Source: JBFLYZ01 sp040756415 (lineage in GTDB: Bacteria; Bacteroidota; Bacteroidia; JADZBD01). From it: 20,366 nt of DNA. The stretch spans positions 1 to 20,366 of the forward strand of contig JBFLYZ010000061.1 of NCBI GenBank assembly GCA_040756415.1. The letters run 5' to 3'. The position numbers were made by a program, and so were the translations under genes. The notes under the pieces are model-generated. The model did not search any database, was not told where the DNA came from, and saw nothing but the letters and a program-made list of their open reading frames with translations. Shown here one piece after another: positions 1 to 7,108 of this stretch (position 1 is its first letter; the number at the start of each line of letters is the position of its first letter).

Positions 1-27
1 TTTAGGTGATTTTTGGTTAACCGGGCG

Positions 28-60
28 CAAAGGTATAATCTTTTACACAGAATATCCAAA
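28..60 (-). promoter_or_regulatory. Bacteroidota-type promoter for a gene left of the window
   Basis: On the minus strand TTTG (57-60) is followed after 21 nt by TACCTTTG (28-35), a full match to the phylum's TTTG / TAnnTTTG sigma-factor consensus. Transcription would start near 20-24 and leave the window. No start codon follows before position 1, so the gene must begin just outside. Basis: motif seen; function inferred. Confidence 0.5.
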
Positions 61-214
61 TTTTGTTGCGGAAATAAGCGATGCGAATTATAACGGGATT
101 ACCGCTGAGTGTAAGAGTATAGCCCAAAACCGGGCCTGTTTCCGCACCCAAACCTGCCTCCCCTTCTCTCATCCCCTTATTCCATATTTCCCTATTCCCC
201 TCTACCCTACCCAA

Positions 215-246
215 TTTGGCTATATGAAAATAAAGGCATAGTTTTG
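215..246 (+). promoter_or_regulatory. Bacteroidota-type promoter of the DUF5011 lipoprotein gene
   Basis: TTTG (215-218), a 20-nt spacer and TAGTTTTG (239-246) match the Bacteroidota -33/-7 consensus exactly. The expected start near 251-254 leaves a leader of about 60 nt before the ATG at 312, rich in A and C and without a clear Shine-Dalgarno, as is usual in this phylum. Confidence 0.65.
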
Positions 247-311
247 CACGGTTCTTGTAAAGCCCAACGCAAAAACAAAAAAATAAACCCTAAACAAACC
301 CTTAATTGAAC

Positions 312-1013
312 ATGAAAAAGCAAATTTTAGCTATTGCAGCCGTAGCCTTCGTTGCCGGTGCGGTGATGATGAGCGGCTGTAAGAAAGAAGACACTACTGC
401 ACCCGTGATCACCCTCACGGGCGGTGACCAGACCCAGAGCCTGCCCAGCACGGCCGGTAACGGCACCTGGACCGAGCCCGGCTTTACTGCCGAAGACGAT
501 GAGGACGGAAACGTAACGGCTAATGTGGACGTTTCTGGCACGGTCAATCCTAACCGCAAAGGTTCTTATGTGATCACCTATACGGTATCTGACAAGGCCG
601 GCAACCAGGCTTCTGTGACCCGCACCGTTACTATTGTTAACGATGCCGAGTACCTGGCAGGTTCTTACCCCAACTCTACCGATTCCTGCGCTGCGGGTGG
701 CGGACCTTTCTCATGGAGCACGCCTAACTTCCCGGATGTTTACACTTCTGACTCGGTAAACAACCTGATCAAGATCAACAATTTCGGTGCTTTCGGTGAA
801 AGCATCAACATCTGGGCTACCGTTTCAGGCACTAACCTTACTTTCAGCCTGCCCCAGTCACTGGGTGGTACGGCCAACCTCACCAGCATTTACACCACTA
901 CCCCTAATCCTACTGCGATCACCAGCACCACTGCTCCAACAGCGTTTACGGTGAAATACCAGTGGAACGATGGCGTGAACAACGATGTTTGCGTGTCGTG
1001 GTATAGACGATAA
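312..1013 (+). CDS. DUF5011 (Ig-like) domain lipoprotein
   Basis: A 233-residue exported lipoprotein, probably on the outer membrane. The signal peptide ends in a lipobox with Cys23 (MMSGC). The charged residues after the Cys (KKED) resemble the Bacteroidota lipoprotein export signal, which suggests surface exposure (inference). Residues about 31-112 form a DUF5011-type Ig-like domain: it opens with APVITLTGG, has the GFTAEDDEDGN strand-loop and ends TRTVTIV. The C-terminal 120 residues, rich in Thr, Ser and Asn, were not assigned; similar lipoproteins carry a beta-sandwich there. I chose ATG 312 over the in-frame TTG at 306 because it begins the signal peptide. The gene has its own promoter (215-246) and terminator (1032-1067), so it is monocistronic. 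Ligand and role are unknown. Confidence 0.85.
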   Translation: MKKQILAIAAVAFVAGAVMMSGCKKEDTTAPVITLTGGDQTQSLPSTAGNGTWTEPGFTAEDDEDGNVTANVDVSGTVNPNRKGSYVITYTVSDKAGNQASVTRTVTIVNDAEYLAGSYPNSTDSCAAGGGPFSWSTPNFPDVYTSDSVNNLIKINNFGAFGESINIWATVSGTNLTFSLPQSLGGTANLTSIYTTTPNPTAITSTTAPTAFTVKYQWNDGVNNDVCVSWYRR

Positions 1014-1031
1014 ACCTATCCATTATGTGTA

Positions 1032-1067
1032 AAGAACCCGGGTGAACGACCCGGGTTCTTTTTTTTT
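1032..1067 (+). terminator. Rho-independent terminator of the DUF5011 lipoprotein gene
   Basis: A perfect 12-bp GC-rich stem (1032-1043 with 1049-1060) with a 5-nt loop GAACG is followed by an uninterrupted run of T to 1067. It lies 18 nt after the stop codon at 1013. Confidence 0.9.
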
Positions 1068-1077
1068 GTACGAACCC

Positions 1078-1109
1078 AAAAAGAAAAGCCCCGGACGTGC
1101 CGGGGCTTT
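1078..1109 (-). terminator. Rho-independent terminator of rpmE2
   Basis: A perfect 10-bp stem (1085-1094 with 1100-1109) with loop ACGTG is followed on the minus strand by TCTTTTT (1084-1078). It lies 20 nt beyond the rpmE2 stop. Together with the terminator at 1032-1067 it forms a back-to-back pair insulating the convergent genes. Confidence 0.85.
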
Positions 1110-1128
1110 AAAATAATGCTTTGCGGAT

Positions 1129-1389
1129 TTATTTCTGCTCCTCTTTCTTCTTGTACCGGTTGCGGAACTTGTCCACGCGGCCTGCAGTATCCACCAGCTT
1201 CATTTTGCCGGTATAGAAGGGATGGCTCATGTGCGAAATATCGAGCTTGACAAGGGGGTACTCCTTACCATCGGTCCAGGTAATGGTTTCCTTGGTATTG
1301 GCTGTGCTTTTGGTCAAAAAAGCATAATCGTTGGATATGTCCTTGAATACGACCAGCCTGTAGTTTTCCGGGTGAATGCCTTTCTTCAT
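1129..1389 (-). CDS. rpmE2: 50S ribosomal protein L31 type B
   Basis: An 86-residue L31 of the type B form, a protein of the large ribosomal subunit near the central protuberance. It has the family start MKKGIHPENY, the central KEYPLVKLDISHMSHPFYTG block and the basic tail FRNRYKKK. It has no Cys at all, so it is the zinc-free (C-minus) paralogue type; in bacteria with both types this form can replace the zinc-binding L31 when zinc is short. Whether this genome also has a zinc-binding L31 cannot be told here. The start is ATG at 1387-1389, and an AAGGA stretch about 9 nt upstream could act as a ribosome-binding site. The gene is monocistronic with a clear promoter (1418-1448) and terminator (1078-1109). 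Confidence 0.97.
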   Translation of the reverse strand: MKKGIHPENYRLVVFKDISNDYAFLTKSTANTKETITWTDGKEYPLVKLDISHMSHPFYTGKMKLVDTAGRVDKFRNRYKKKEEQK

Positions 1390-1417
1390 TTTTATCGTCC
1401 TTTAAATTTTGGGAGTG

Positions 1418-1448
1418 CAAAGATAATAGTTTTAGCCAAACAGACAAA
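1418..1448 (-). promoter_or_regulatory. rpmE2 promoter
   Basis: On the minus strand TTTG (1445-1448), 19 nt, then TATCTTTG (1418-1425) match the Bacteroidota consensus perfectly. The start should fall near 1411-1414, giving a leader of about 22-25 nt. No Zur-like palindrome was recognised around it. Confidence 0.7.
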
Positions 1449-1526
1449 TTGATCATTATAGAGGGGCATATATCGGTTTGAAAGCACTGCCCAGAAGGAC
1501 ATAATGGGCTTACAATATTCCGGCCC

Positions 1527-1557
1527 TTTCTCCGTTCATCCCTAAAGCCTATCTTTG
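1527..1557 (+). promoter_or_regulatory. Promoter of the beta-helix lipoprotein gene, probably leaderless
   Basis: TTTC (1527-1530, one mismatch to TTTG), 19 nt, then TATCTTTG (1550-1557). The -7 element ends only 6 nt before ATG 1564, so the transcript should begin at or within a few bases of the start codon. Confidence 0.55.
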
Positions 1558-1563
1558 CCGCCC

Positions 1564-2973
1564 ATGCTTAAGCGTACGGTTTTGATATTTACCGCTTTGC
1601 TCGCCTTTCTGCAGGCCTGCCGCAGGGATGAATTGCTGACCGATCCTTCCGCCCGCCTGGAGTTCAGTACCGACAGCATTCTTTTCGATACGGTCTTTAC
1701 CTCCGTTGGCAGCACGACAGCCTCTTTTAAAATATATAACCGTCACGATCAGCCCATTAAAATCTCGCAGGTACGGCTGGGTGGCATGAACAGCTCCAGC
1801 TACAGGCTCAACGTGGATGGCACCCCCCTGGTGAGCGGGGGCGATATCGAGATCCCTGCCCGGGACAGTATCTTCTGCTTTGTGGAGGTAACGGTCGATC
1901 CTAACAGCAGCACTACCCCTTTTGTTATACGCGACTCTATACTTTTCACCACCAACGGCAACGAACAGAAAGTGATCCTCGAGGCCTGGGGCCGTAACGC
2001 CTATTTTCATTACAACGAGATCATTACCTCCACTTCAACCTGGCCGGTGGATAAGCCACACGTGATCTACAATTACGTGGTGGTGGATTCGGCCGCTACG
2101 CTTACCATACCTGCCGGGGCGCAGATCTACATGCATAAATATGCCCTGCTCTATGTGTACCGCGATGGCACCCTGAAGATAAACGGCACCCAGGGCAACG
2201 AGGTGACCTTCCAGGGCGACCGCCTGGAGCCCCAGTTCAATGAAACGCCCGGGCAGTGGAGCGCCATTTATTTTTCGGCTTTAAGCAAGAACAACACCAT
2301 TGACTGGGCGGTCATTAAGAACGGTGACGCGGGCATCATCAGCGACACCTTTCCTTCAGCCAATCCTACCGTGGTGATACGGAATACCATTATCCGCAAT
2401 ATGGCGGCTTACGGCATACTGGGCAGGGGGAGCAGGATCGATGCCTACAATGTTTCCGTTTCTAACTGCGGAAGGTACAATGTAGCGCTGGTGTACGGGG
2501 GCATGTACCGCTTCTTTCACTGCACCTTCGCCAATTTCTGGAGCTACGATACGCGGCAGTATCCCACGGTGATCGTGAACAACTGGTACGAGGATGCCAA
2601 TGAGAACGTGATCACACGCCCGCTCGACAGCGCCAGCTTTTACAACTGCATCATTTACGGGAGCATTGACGAGGAGCTGCAGATCGACCGGAGCATCAAT
2701 ACGGGCCCGGCTTTCAACTACAAATTCCATCATTGCCTTATCCGCACCGAGCTGAACACGGCCACGCCCAATTTCATCAATTGCCGCATCAACCAGGACC
2801 CTAACTTTGTTTCAGCCACCGATCTGAGGCTGAGCTCCATCTCCAGTGCCACCAATGGAGGCGACCTGAACGTGGTGAACTGGTTCCCGCTTATTCTCAA
2901 TACCGACCTGAAAGGCGACCCGCGTAATATGGATGGGGATCCGGATGTGGGGGCGTATGAATATGTGCCCTAA
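1564..2973 (+). CDS. Right-handed beta-helix lipoprotein with choice-of-anchor-Q-like C-terminus
   Basis: A 469-residue exported lipoprotein. The signal peptide has a lipobox at Cys19 (FLQAC), followed by RRDE, which resembles a surface-export tag. Residues about 33-90 look like an ASH/HYDIN-type Ig-like fold (strands around TDSILFDTVFTSVGS and IKISQVRLGG). Residues about 150-440 show the repeating N-rich turns of a parallel beta-helix (TIRNMAAYGILGRGS, VSNCGRYNVALVYGG, SFYNCIIYGS). The end, DGDPDVGAYEYVP, is the choice-of-anchor-Q signature seen on many Bacteroidota surface proteins. Beta-helices of this kind often bind or cleave polysaccharides, but no catalytic residues could be assigned, so the substrate is unknown. 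ATG 1564 is preferred to the in-frame TTG at 1555, which lies inside the promoter. No terminator separates it from the converging gene. Confidence 0.8.
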   Translation: MLKRTVLIFTALLAFLQACRRDELLTDPSARLEFSTDSILFDTVFTSVGSTTASFKIYNRHDQPIKISQVRLGGMNSSSYRLNVDGTPLVSGGDIEIPARDSIFCFVEVTVDPNSSTTPFVIRDSILFTTNGNEQKVILEAWGRNAYFHYNEIITSTSTWPVDKPHVIYNYVVVDSAATLTIPAGAQIYMHKYALLYVYRDGTLKINGTQGNEVTFQGDRLEPQFNETPGQWSAIYFSALSKNNTIDWAVIKNGDAGIISDTFPSANPTVVIRNTIIRNMAAYGILGRGSRIDAYNVSVSNCGRYNVALVYGGMYRFFHCTFANFWSYDTRQYPTVIVNNWYEDANENVITRPLDSASFYNCIIYGSIDEELQIDRSINTGPAFNYKFHHCLIRTELNTATPNFINCRINQDPNFVSATDLRLSSISSATNGGDLNVVNWFPLILNTDLKGDPRNMDGDPDVGAYEYVP

Positions 2974-3012
2974 ATAACTTGTCGATTGAATTATTGAGAA
3001 GGTCCTCTCACG

Positions 3013-3660
3013 CTATCTGATGCAATATTTAATACCAACACGATAAATATCTCCAAGTTCCCAAGTCCGATAGTAAAATCTTCCATCAAAATCTGATTTT
3101 TCAAATATAATTACGGCTCCAGCACCCACTGAAAGGCTTAAAATTATCTTTCTATACGCTTGAGCTTGAAATCCAAAACCAACATAATTTTCTGCCGCAA
3201 GGTTTGTCGACAATAAAACATATCTTTCAAAAATATCATATACCGTCTGTGGATTCCCATTAACATAAATAGTTGTTGTATCACAGTATTGATAAAGGGC
3301 CCTCACTTTAGCCAAAGTGAACTGCATCATGCCAAATACAAAAGGCTTTAGAACACTGTTAGGCAAATCCAAGCTTTTTTCCACTCCCAAGCATAAGCCA
3401 AAAGCCTGACCTAAATTAACGGCATAAAAACGGTGTCTAAAAACATAATTTCTATTATCGGTAATAGGCGTATTTATATGGTATTTTAGTCCGGCAAAAA
3501 ATGTTCGCTTATTCTTTTTGAATGCATATTCCAGGCATGCCTGGTGACCGACATGCGACAACCTATAATACAGCGAGAACGCCTTTTTTGTTGAATCCGA
3601 TTGAGCTGTTAGCAAAAAAGGGAATAGGCCAATTACTATCCAAATAACGAGAAGCTTCAT
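3013..3660 (-). CDS. Exported protein of unknown function, possible small outer-membrane barrel
   Basis: I do not recognise this 215-residue protein. It has a clear signal peptide (MKLLVIWIVIGLFPFLLTAQ) and no lipobox. The mature part has alternating aromatic and polar strands (FSLYYRLSHVGHQACLEYAF, FAGLKYHINT, YVFRHRFYAVNLGQAFGLCL, YVGFGFQAQAY, YRVGIKYCIR), many starting or ending with Tyr or Phe, as in 8-stranded outer-membrane barrels; it ends in a strand. That reading is inference. Its ATG overlaps the stop of the lipoprotein gene in an ATGA (3657-3660), so the two are translationally coupled and probably act together. It is AT-rich like its partner. It converges on the beta-helix gene with only 39 nt between stops and no terminator seen. 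Confidence 0.7.
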   Translation of the reverse strand: MKLLVIWIVIGLFPFLLTAQSDSTKKAFSLYYRLSHVGHQACLEYAFKKNKRTFFAGLKYHINTPITDNRNYVFRHRFYAVNLGQAFGLCLGVEKSLDLPNSVLKPFVFGMMQFTLAKVRALYQYCDTTTIYVNGNPQTVYDIFERYVLLSTNLAAENYVGFGFQAQAYRKIILSLSVGAGAVIIFEKSDFDGRFYYRTWELGDIYRVGIKYCIR

Positions 3661-4856
3661 AAAACTCTCTTAACAACAAAATACGATTTGTAATTGCCAA
3701 ACGCAAAAACATAATTGACAGCAGGGAGAAAATTATAATGATTAACATTACAAATGCTTTTGTGGTACCATTCATTACTATACTTCATTCTTGGATTATG
3801 ATCCAAGGGTGATGTTCCTGAAATCCTGCAATCTTGTATCAATTTTAAAGAGGCGTACCAGTCATATTCAAAAGTCGTAATATGGAAATGTTGGTATGCT
3901 TGCGATACAGTTATAGGGGAAGTGAACCACTGAGATCCTACAAGATTTAAAAAGGTCGAATTTGAAACACTATTCCCGCTAACTTGAGCTACATTCTCAA
4001 ATCGAACACCGGTAGCACTGTTATTAAATCCGCTGCCCGAGAAAAAATTACCCGTATTATCATGAATTGACAAAAGAAATCTGACATCCGATGCCCCTTT
4101 TTGTTCATACCTGTGTCCATTAAATATTTGAACACCTATCCATTCATACATTCTGGATTCACCTTGTGGCCCGGGAAGAGGATCTTGAATTTCCTCGAAA
4201 GAGGTAGAATCTGGTTCGATATCAATCTGATCGGTGCCGTTATTAATAATTATGATTGGCTCATCACTTTCTAGAGCCTGTTCCTCTCCAATGTTGGTTT
4301 CTGTTACATTTCCATTACCATGAATTTTAAAAGCTAAAATGTGGTCTGCAGCGTTTATTTCCTGACCCACGCAAACATATGGCAATTTGCTTTGATCTGC
4401 TATGCCTATATTCGGTATATAAACATTAGGATAGTAGTCTAAACCCTTATAAATCATGCTATCATCAATACATTTATATGGATCTGGAACAGTACCTAAT
4501 GGTACTGGACAAAAATGATCAGTAAGCTCAGCATTTATGATAGTTTTAAATCTATTGTCAATTGAAATAAGTGCAGAATACTTTACCTCTCCGCGAGGAC
4601 TTAATGCTGCCTGTGCATAAACAATTGCCATTAAATCCTGATATTCTACAATTTTCGTGAAAGCCTTAGCTAGCATGAAAAGGTTATCATTCATCCGATC
4701 ATTTTCAATATCCTCCAAATCCTCTAACTGGTTACTTAAGCGACCATCTTCAAAACTATAACCCGAATCCGATGTATTACTGATTGTCTCTCTGTTACAG
4801 CTGTTAATCACAAGAACAGCCAGGAGGAGAAATATCGATACAATTTTCGTTTTCAT
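3657..4856 (-). CDS. Lipoprotein of unknown function
   Basis: A 399-residue protein that matches no family I know. The signal peptide ends in the lipobox LVINSC (Cys20), followed by NRET. Residues about 35-60 are acidic and probably helical (EDGRLSNQLEDLEDIENDR). Two Cys sit in a loop near FCPVPLGTVPDPYKCIDDSM. The stretch of about 200-225 is acidic and Ile-rich, and the C-terminal half has a beta-like pattern with several His and Trp residues (YQHFHITTFEYDWYASLKLI). No catalytic motif was seen. It follows the T9SS cargo gene after 67 nt and is coupled by ATGA to the barrel-like gene. No TAnnTTTG promoter was found upstream, only an isolated TATAAT, so it may be read through from the cargo gene. 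Base composition differs strongly from the chromosome around it. Confidence 0.75.
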   Translation of the reverse strand: MKTKIVSIFLLLAVLVINSCNRETISNTSDSGYSFEDGRLSNQLEDLEDIENDRMNDNLFMLAKAFTKIVEYQDLMAIVYAQAALSPRGEVKYSALISIDNRFKTIINAELTDHFCPVPLGTVPDPYKCIDDSMIYKGLDYYPNVYIPNIGIADQSKLPYVCVGQEINAADHILAFKIHGNGNVTETNIGEEQALESDEPIIIINNGTDQIDIEPDSTSFEEIQDPLPGPQGESRMYEWIGVQIFNGHRYEQKGASDVRFLLSIHDNTGNFFSGSGFNNSATGVRFENVAQVSGNSVSNSTFLNLVGSQWFTSPITVSQAYQHFHITTFEYDWYASLKLIQDCRISGTSPLDHNPRMKYSNEWYHKSICNVNHYNFLPAVNYVFAFGNYKSYFVVKRVL

Positions 4857-4923
4857 TCAGATTTTTATTATAACGTAAATCAAGCATGTATAGTATAATG
4901 TGCTTTCCATTCTTACATTTATT

Positions 4924-5955
4924 CTACTCCAACACAATTTTTCTAGTGATCACCCCTTCTAGGGTGCTGACCCTTAAAAAATAGATTCCTTTAGGCTGAG
5001 TGCTCAGGTCAATTTGAAAATTTGAAGATGATACAGTTTGAAAATTAGCACTGTATATCTTTTCACCCACCAGGTTATATATTTCCAATTTAGCCGTTCT
5101 CAAGTTTTCAAATTCCGCCATTTTTAAATTGAATTTCCCGGTGCTGGGATTGGGGATAACCGTGAACATTTCAGAAAGCGAATGCTCGCCCTGTCCTGTA
5201 ATAGCCTGGCATGAAAGCGCGATCAACTGCGCGCCCGTTACCCATCCCGTGCTGCTGCATCCCGTTAAGGCAGCCGTCTTATTGCCGGTTGCTCCTGCTG
5301 TCATCATCAGCTCGTCAGCGATCTCCAGGTTCTCATTGCCCCAGGGATTGTTCCCCGTGGTACTTACATCCACCCGCTCGGTCAGCGAGTTCTGCGGAAC
5401 GATATTGGTCGCGCTGTTGTTCACGCTGCAGAAGAACACCGCCACCAGGCGGGTACACGGCTGTGTAGTGGTGAACCCGGTGGCCAAAAGGTTATTGCAG
5501 GCATCCTGCGCTCCGTTATTGCTGTTCATGTGAATGGGATTGGCCGTATTCACGCCCGAGTAGGCCACTATGCCGCCCACGTAGGCCTGGTTGGAAGAAT
5601 TGCCGGTGAAGGTATAATTGGCAGGCTCGGATGCACCGGCTACTTTATAGAAAGTGGCCAGTTGTATGGTCGTATTACTGCTTCCGCAACCCGAGCCGGT
5701 ATTGCTGGTGTAGTTGATCAAGGTCCATCCGTTTGGCGCGATAACTGCGGGGCCGTTGTTGCACCATCCGTGATGTATGGCGGCTATCATCACATCGCCC
5801 TGCACCACGCCCGCAGGTATGGGAATGGTAACAGAAGCAGAGTTGCCTGTGGCTTGTGAAGCTGCGACAAAAGGAATGGTGCAGGGCGAGCATTGGGCCG
5901 CGGCCTGCGCTACCGAAAAAGCAATTGCAAGAGCAGAGAGTAGTTGTTTCTTCAT
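4924..5955 (-). CDS. T9SS type A sorting domain secreted protein
   Basis: A 343-residue secreted protein. Residues 1-20 are a signal peptide (cut near QAAAQ). Residues about 21-250 form an Asn/Thr/Gly-rich beta-sandwich-like module of unknown function with several Cys (22, 25, 65, 90, 153, 167, 176, 233, 249), likely disulphide-forming; phrases such as GDVMIAAI, APNGWTLI and VGGIVAYSGV recur in other secreted proteins. Residues about 265-343 are a type A C-terminal sorting domain: PNPSTGKF, LEIYNLVGEKIY, PKGIYFLRV and the final basic strand TRKIVLE. The T9SS removes this domain and attaches cargo to A-LPS or releases it. The sorting domain is AT-rich while the rest is GC-rich. It follows PorP/SprF by 43 nt and is probably co-transcribed. 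No enzyme motif was seen, so an adhesive or structural role is only a guess. Confidence 0.85.
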   Translation of the reverse strand: MKKQLLSALAIAFSVAQAAAQCSPCTIPFVAASQATGNSASVTIPIPAGVVQGDVMIAAIHHGWCNNGPAVIAPNGWTLINYTSNTGSGCGSSNTTIQLATFYKVAGASEPANYTFTGNSSNQAYVGGIVAYSGVNTANPIHMNSNNGAQDACNNLLATGFTTTQPCTRLVAVFFCSVNNSATNIVPQNSLTERVDVSTTGNNPWGNENLEIADELMMTAGATGNKTAALTGCSSTGWVTGAQLIALSCQAITGQGEHSLSEMFTVIPNPSTGKFNLKMAEFENLRTAKLEIYNLVGEKIYSANFQTVSSSNFQIDLSTQPKGIYFLRVSTLEGVITRKIVLE

Positions 5956-5998
5956 GTGTTCAGTTTTTGATGATGATCAGGAGAGATATGCGTTAAGG

Positions 5999-7024
5999 TT
6001 AAATCCTCGATTTTACCGTTTTGACCGTAGCCCCGCCAAACACCCCGTTGTACTGGAACAGGAGCTCAAAGCCCCCCTTGCCGTTGCTGGCCGCGGTGAG
6101 GCCGCTCAGGTTCATATCGTAGCTGAAGCCGGCCGCAAACTGCCCGTAATCGAAGCGGGTGCTGAAGATAAGAGCATCGCCCATGCGGTACCAGCCCCCG
6201 AACTGCACCGACATCTCCGAATAATAACCGGTGTATTTGCTTCTGTCCTGCAGCACGTATTTAACCGCCATGCCCGTATTGACCAATGTGGTTGGGCCCT
6301 GTACGGCTATATGGAGCCCCGGGATCAGGCTGGTGTTGCTGGTCTTGCCCAGGCGGAAGGTACCGCTGCCATGCGCCACGTATTTGGCATACAGCCTGTC
6401 CTTGGTGCCGAAGCCTATATCGGGTTGGTTCACATGGAACATGGCCGCGCCAATATTCCATTTAACCATTTCGCCAATGGATGAGAACAGTATGCCCGTG
6501 CTCATATCCAGGTAATTCTTTGTCAGGCCTATGGTGGGCTCACCCGATGGCAGGGAAGAATTGTACGTACCCCCCGACCACTGGTTATCCCAGCTTAAGG
6601 CGCTGAGGTCGATGCTGCGCATGCCGTAGCCGGTCTGAAAGCCTATACTGATGTATTTTGTTCCGCCCTGCGACAGCGATTTATTGAAGCAGATCGCGCC
6701 CGAATAAAGGTTGCCTGTAAGTTTCGATGCTCCCGCCTTATCGTTGCTCACCGAGATGCCCCCGGCAAAATAATCATCCCCTTTCATCTTGCTTCTGAAT
6801 ATGGGCGCGTCAAGCGCCATGGTCAGCGTTTTGTAGGGAAAGGAAGTGATGCTGCTCCACTGCTGGCGGTAATTATTGGTAACGCGTATATCGCCATTGA
6901 AAGCGCCCGTATTGGCCGGGTTCAGCGTAGAGGGCGAGTATATAAACTGCGAGTAGTGAAAATCCTGGGCTAAGGCCAGCGATGATATCGCCAGCGCAGC
7001 CAACGTAAGCCTGAGTATTTTCAT
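5999..7024 (-). CDS. PorP/SprF family type IX secretion membrane protein
   Basis: A 341-residue outer-membrane beta-barrel of the PorP/SprF family. It has a signal peptide (cut after LALAQ), then the family opening DFHYSQFIYSPSTLNPANTG, the NYRQQWSSI motif near residue 51, and later barrel strands including SIGFQTGYGM, YLDMSTGILF and FRLGKTSNTSLIPG. The length is usual. Family members sit beside genes for SprB-like adhesins with type B sorting domains and are needed to secrete or anchor that partner; in P. gingivalis PorP binds PorE-like machinery. Here it lies 84 nt downstream of exactly such an adhesin, so the pairing is firm. No separate promoter was seen in the gap, which instead carries short A/T repeats (7064-7100). 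Confidence 0.93.
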   Translation of the reverse strand: MKILRLTLAALAISSLALAQDFHYSQFIYSPSTLNPANTGAFNGDIRVTNNYRQQWSSITSFPYKTLTMALDAPIFRSKMKGDDYFAGGISVSNDKAGASKLTGNLYSGAICFNKSLSQGGTKYISIGFQTGYGMRSIDLSALSWDNQWSGGTYNSSLPSGEPTIGLTKNYLDMSTGILFSSIGEMVKWNIGAAMFHVNQPDIGFGTKDRLYAKYVAHGSGTFRLGKTSNTSLIPGLHIAVQGPTTLVNTGMAVKYVLQDRSKYTGYYSEMSVQFGGWYRMGDALIFSTRFDYGQFAAGFSYDMNLSGLTAASNGKGGFELLFQYNGVFGGATVKTVKSRI

Positions 7025-7063
7025 GCTATCTTTTTTTCCTGTTTCATATTAATACTTTCCACC

Positions 7064-7100
7064 TATTTCATATTTCATACTTCATATTTCACATTTCATG
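7064..7100. repeat. Degenerate short tandem repeat between adhesin and PorP/SprF genes
   Basis: On the minus strand the unit is close to AAATATGA, repeated with changes about four times, with an isolated copy near 7041-7049. It lies in the transcribed spacer, a few bases after the adhesin stop. It adds several ATG triplets ahead of the real start at 7024. No hairpin is evident. Confidence 0.5.
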
Positions 7101-7108
7101 CTCCTTCC

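Larger units (their letters stand above)
1..311. other. Divergent intergenic region, no gene
   Basis: There is no convincing gene here. The only sizeable open frame (minus strand, 17-214) starts with TTG, has low-complexity codons and overlaps a good minus-strand promoter, so I treat it as non-coding. The region holds a leftward promoter at 28-60 and a rightward promoter at 215-246. Positions about 140-212 are pyrimidine-rich on the plus strand. I see no RNA gene. Confidence 0.6.
2985..5165. other. AT-rich tract, probable horizontally acquired segment
   Basis: Hand counts of 60-base lines give GC 20/60 (3061), 23/60 (4201), 21/60 (4681), 20/60 (5041) and 24/60 (5101), against 34/60 (2041) before and 31/60 (5161) then 37/60 (5221) after. 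The tract covers two unrecognised genes and the C-terminal sorting domain of a third. Codons such as AGA, ATA and TTG, rare in the flanking genes, are common inside. No integrase, transposase, tRNA or direct repeat was found at either edge, so the mechanism of any transfer is unknown. Confidence 0.6.

Noticed and set aside
17..214. 65-codon open frame on the minus strand
   Set aside because: TTG start, low-complexity codons and overlap with a consensus promoter at 28-60; no family resemblance.
2974..3012. Possible terminator or insertion scar at the left edge of the AT-rich tract
   Set aside because: No stem with a T-run, inverted repeat or target-site duplication could be found in the 39-nt gap.
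3563..3775. 70-codon hydrophobic minus-strand frame across the junction of the two AT-rich genes
   Set aside because: It overlaps both coupled genes in another frame; the ATGA overlap of the real genes explains the area.
5777..6484. 235-codon plus-strand frame opposite the PorP/SprF and T9SS cargo genes
   Set aside because: Antisense shadow of two clearly identified genes, without domain features.
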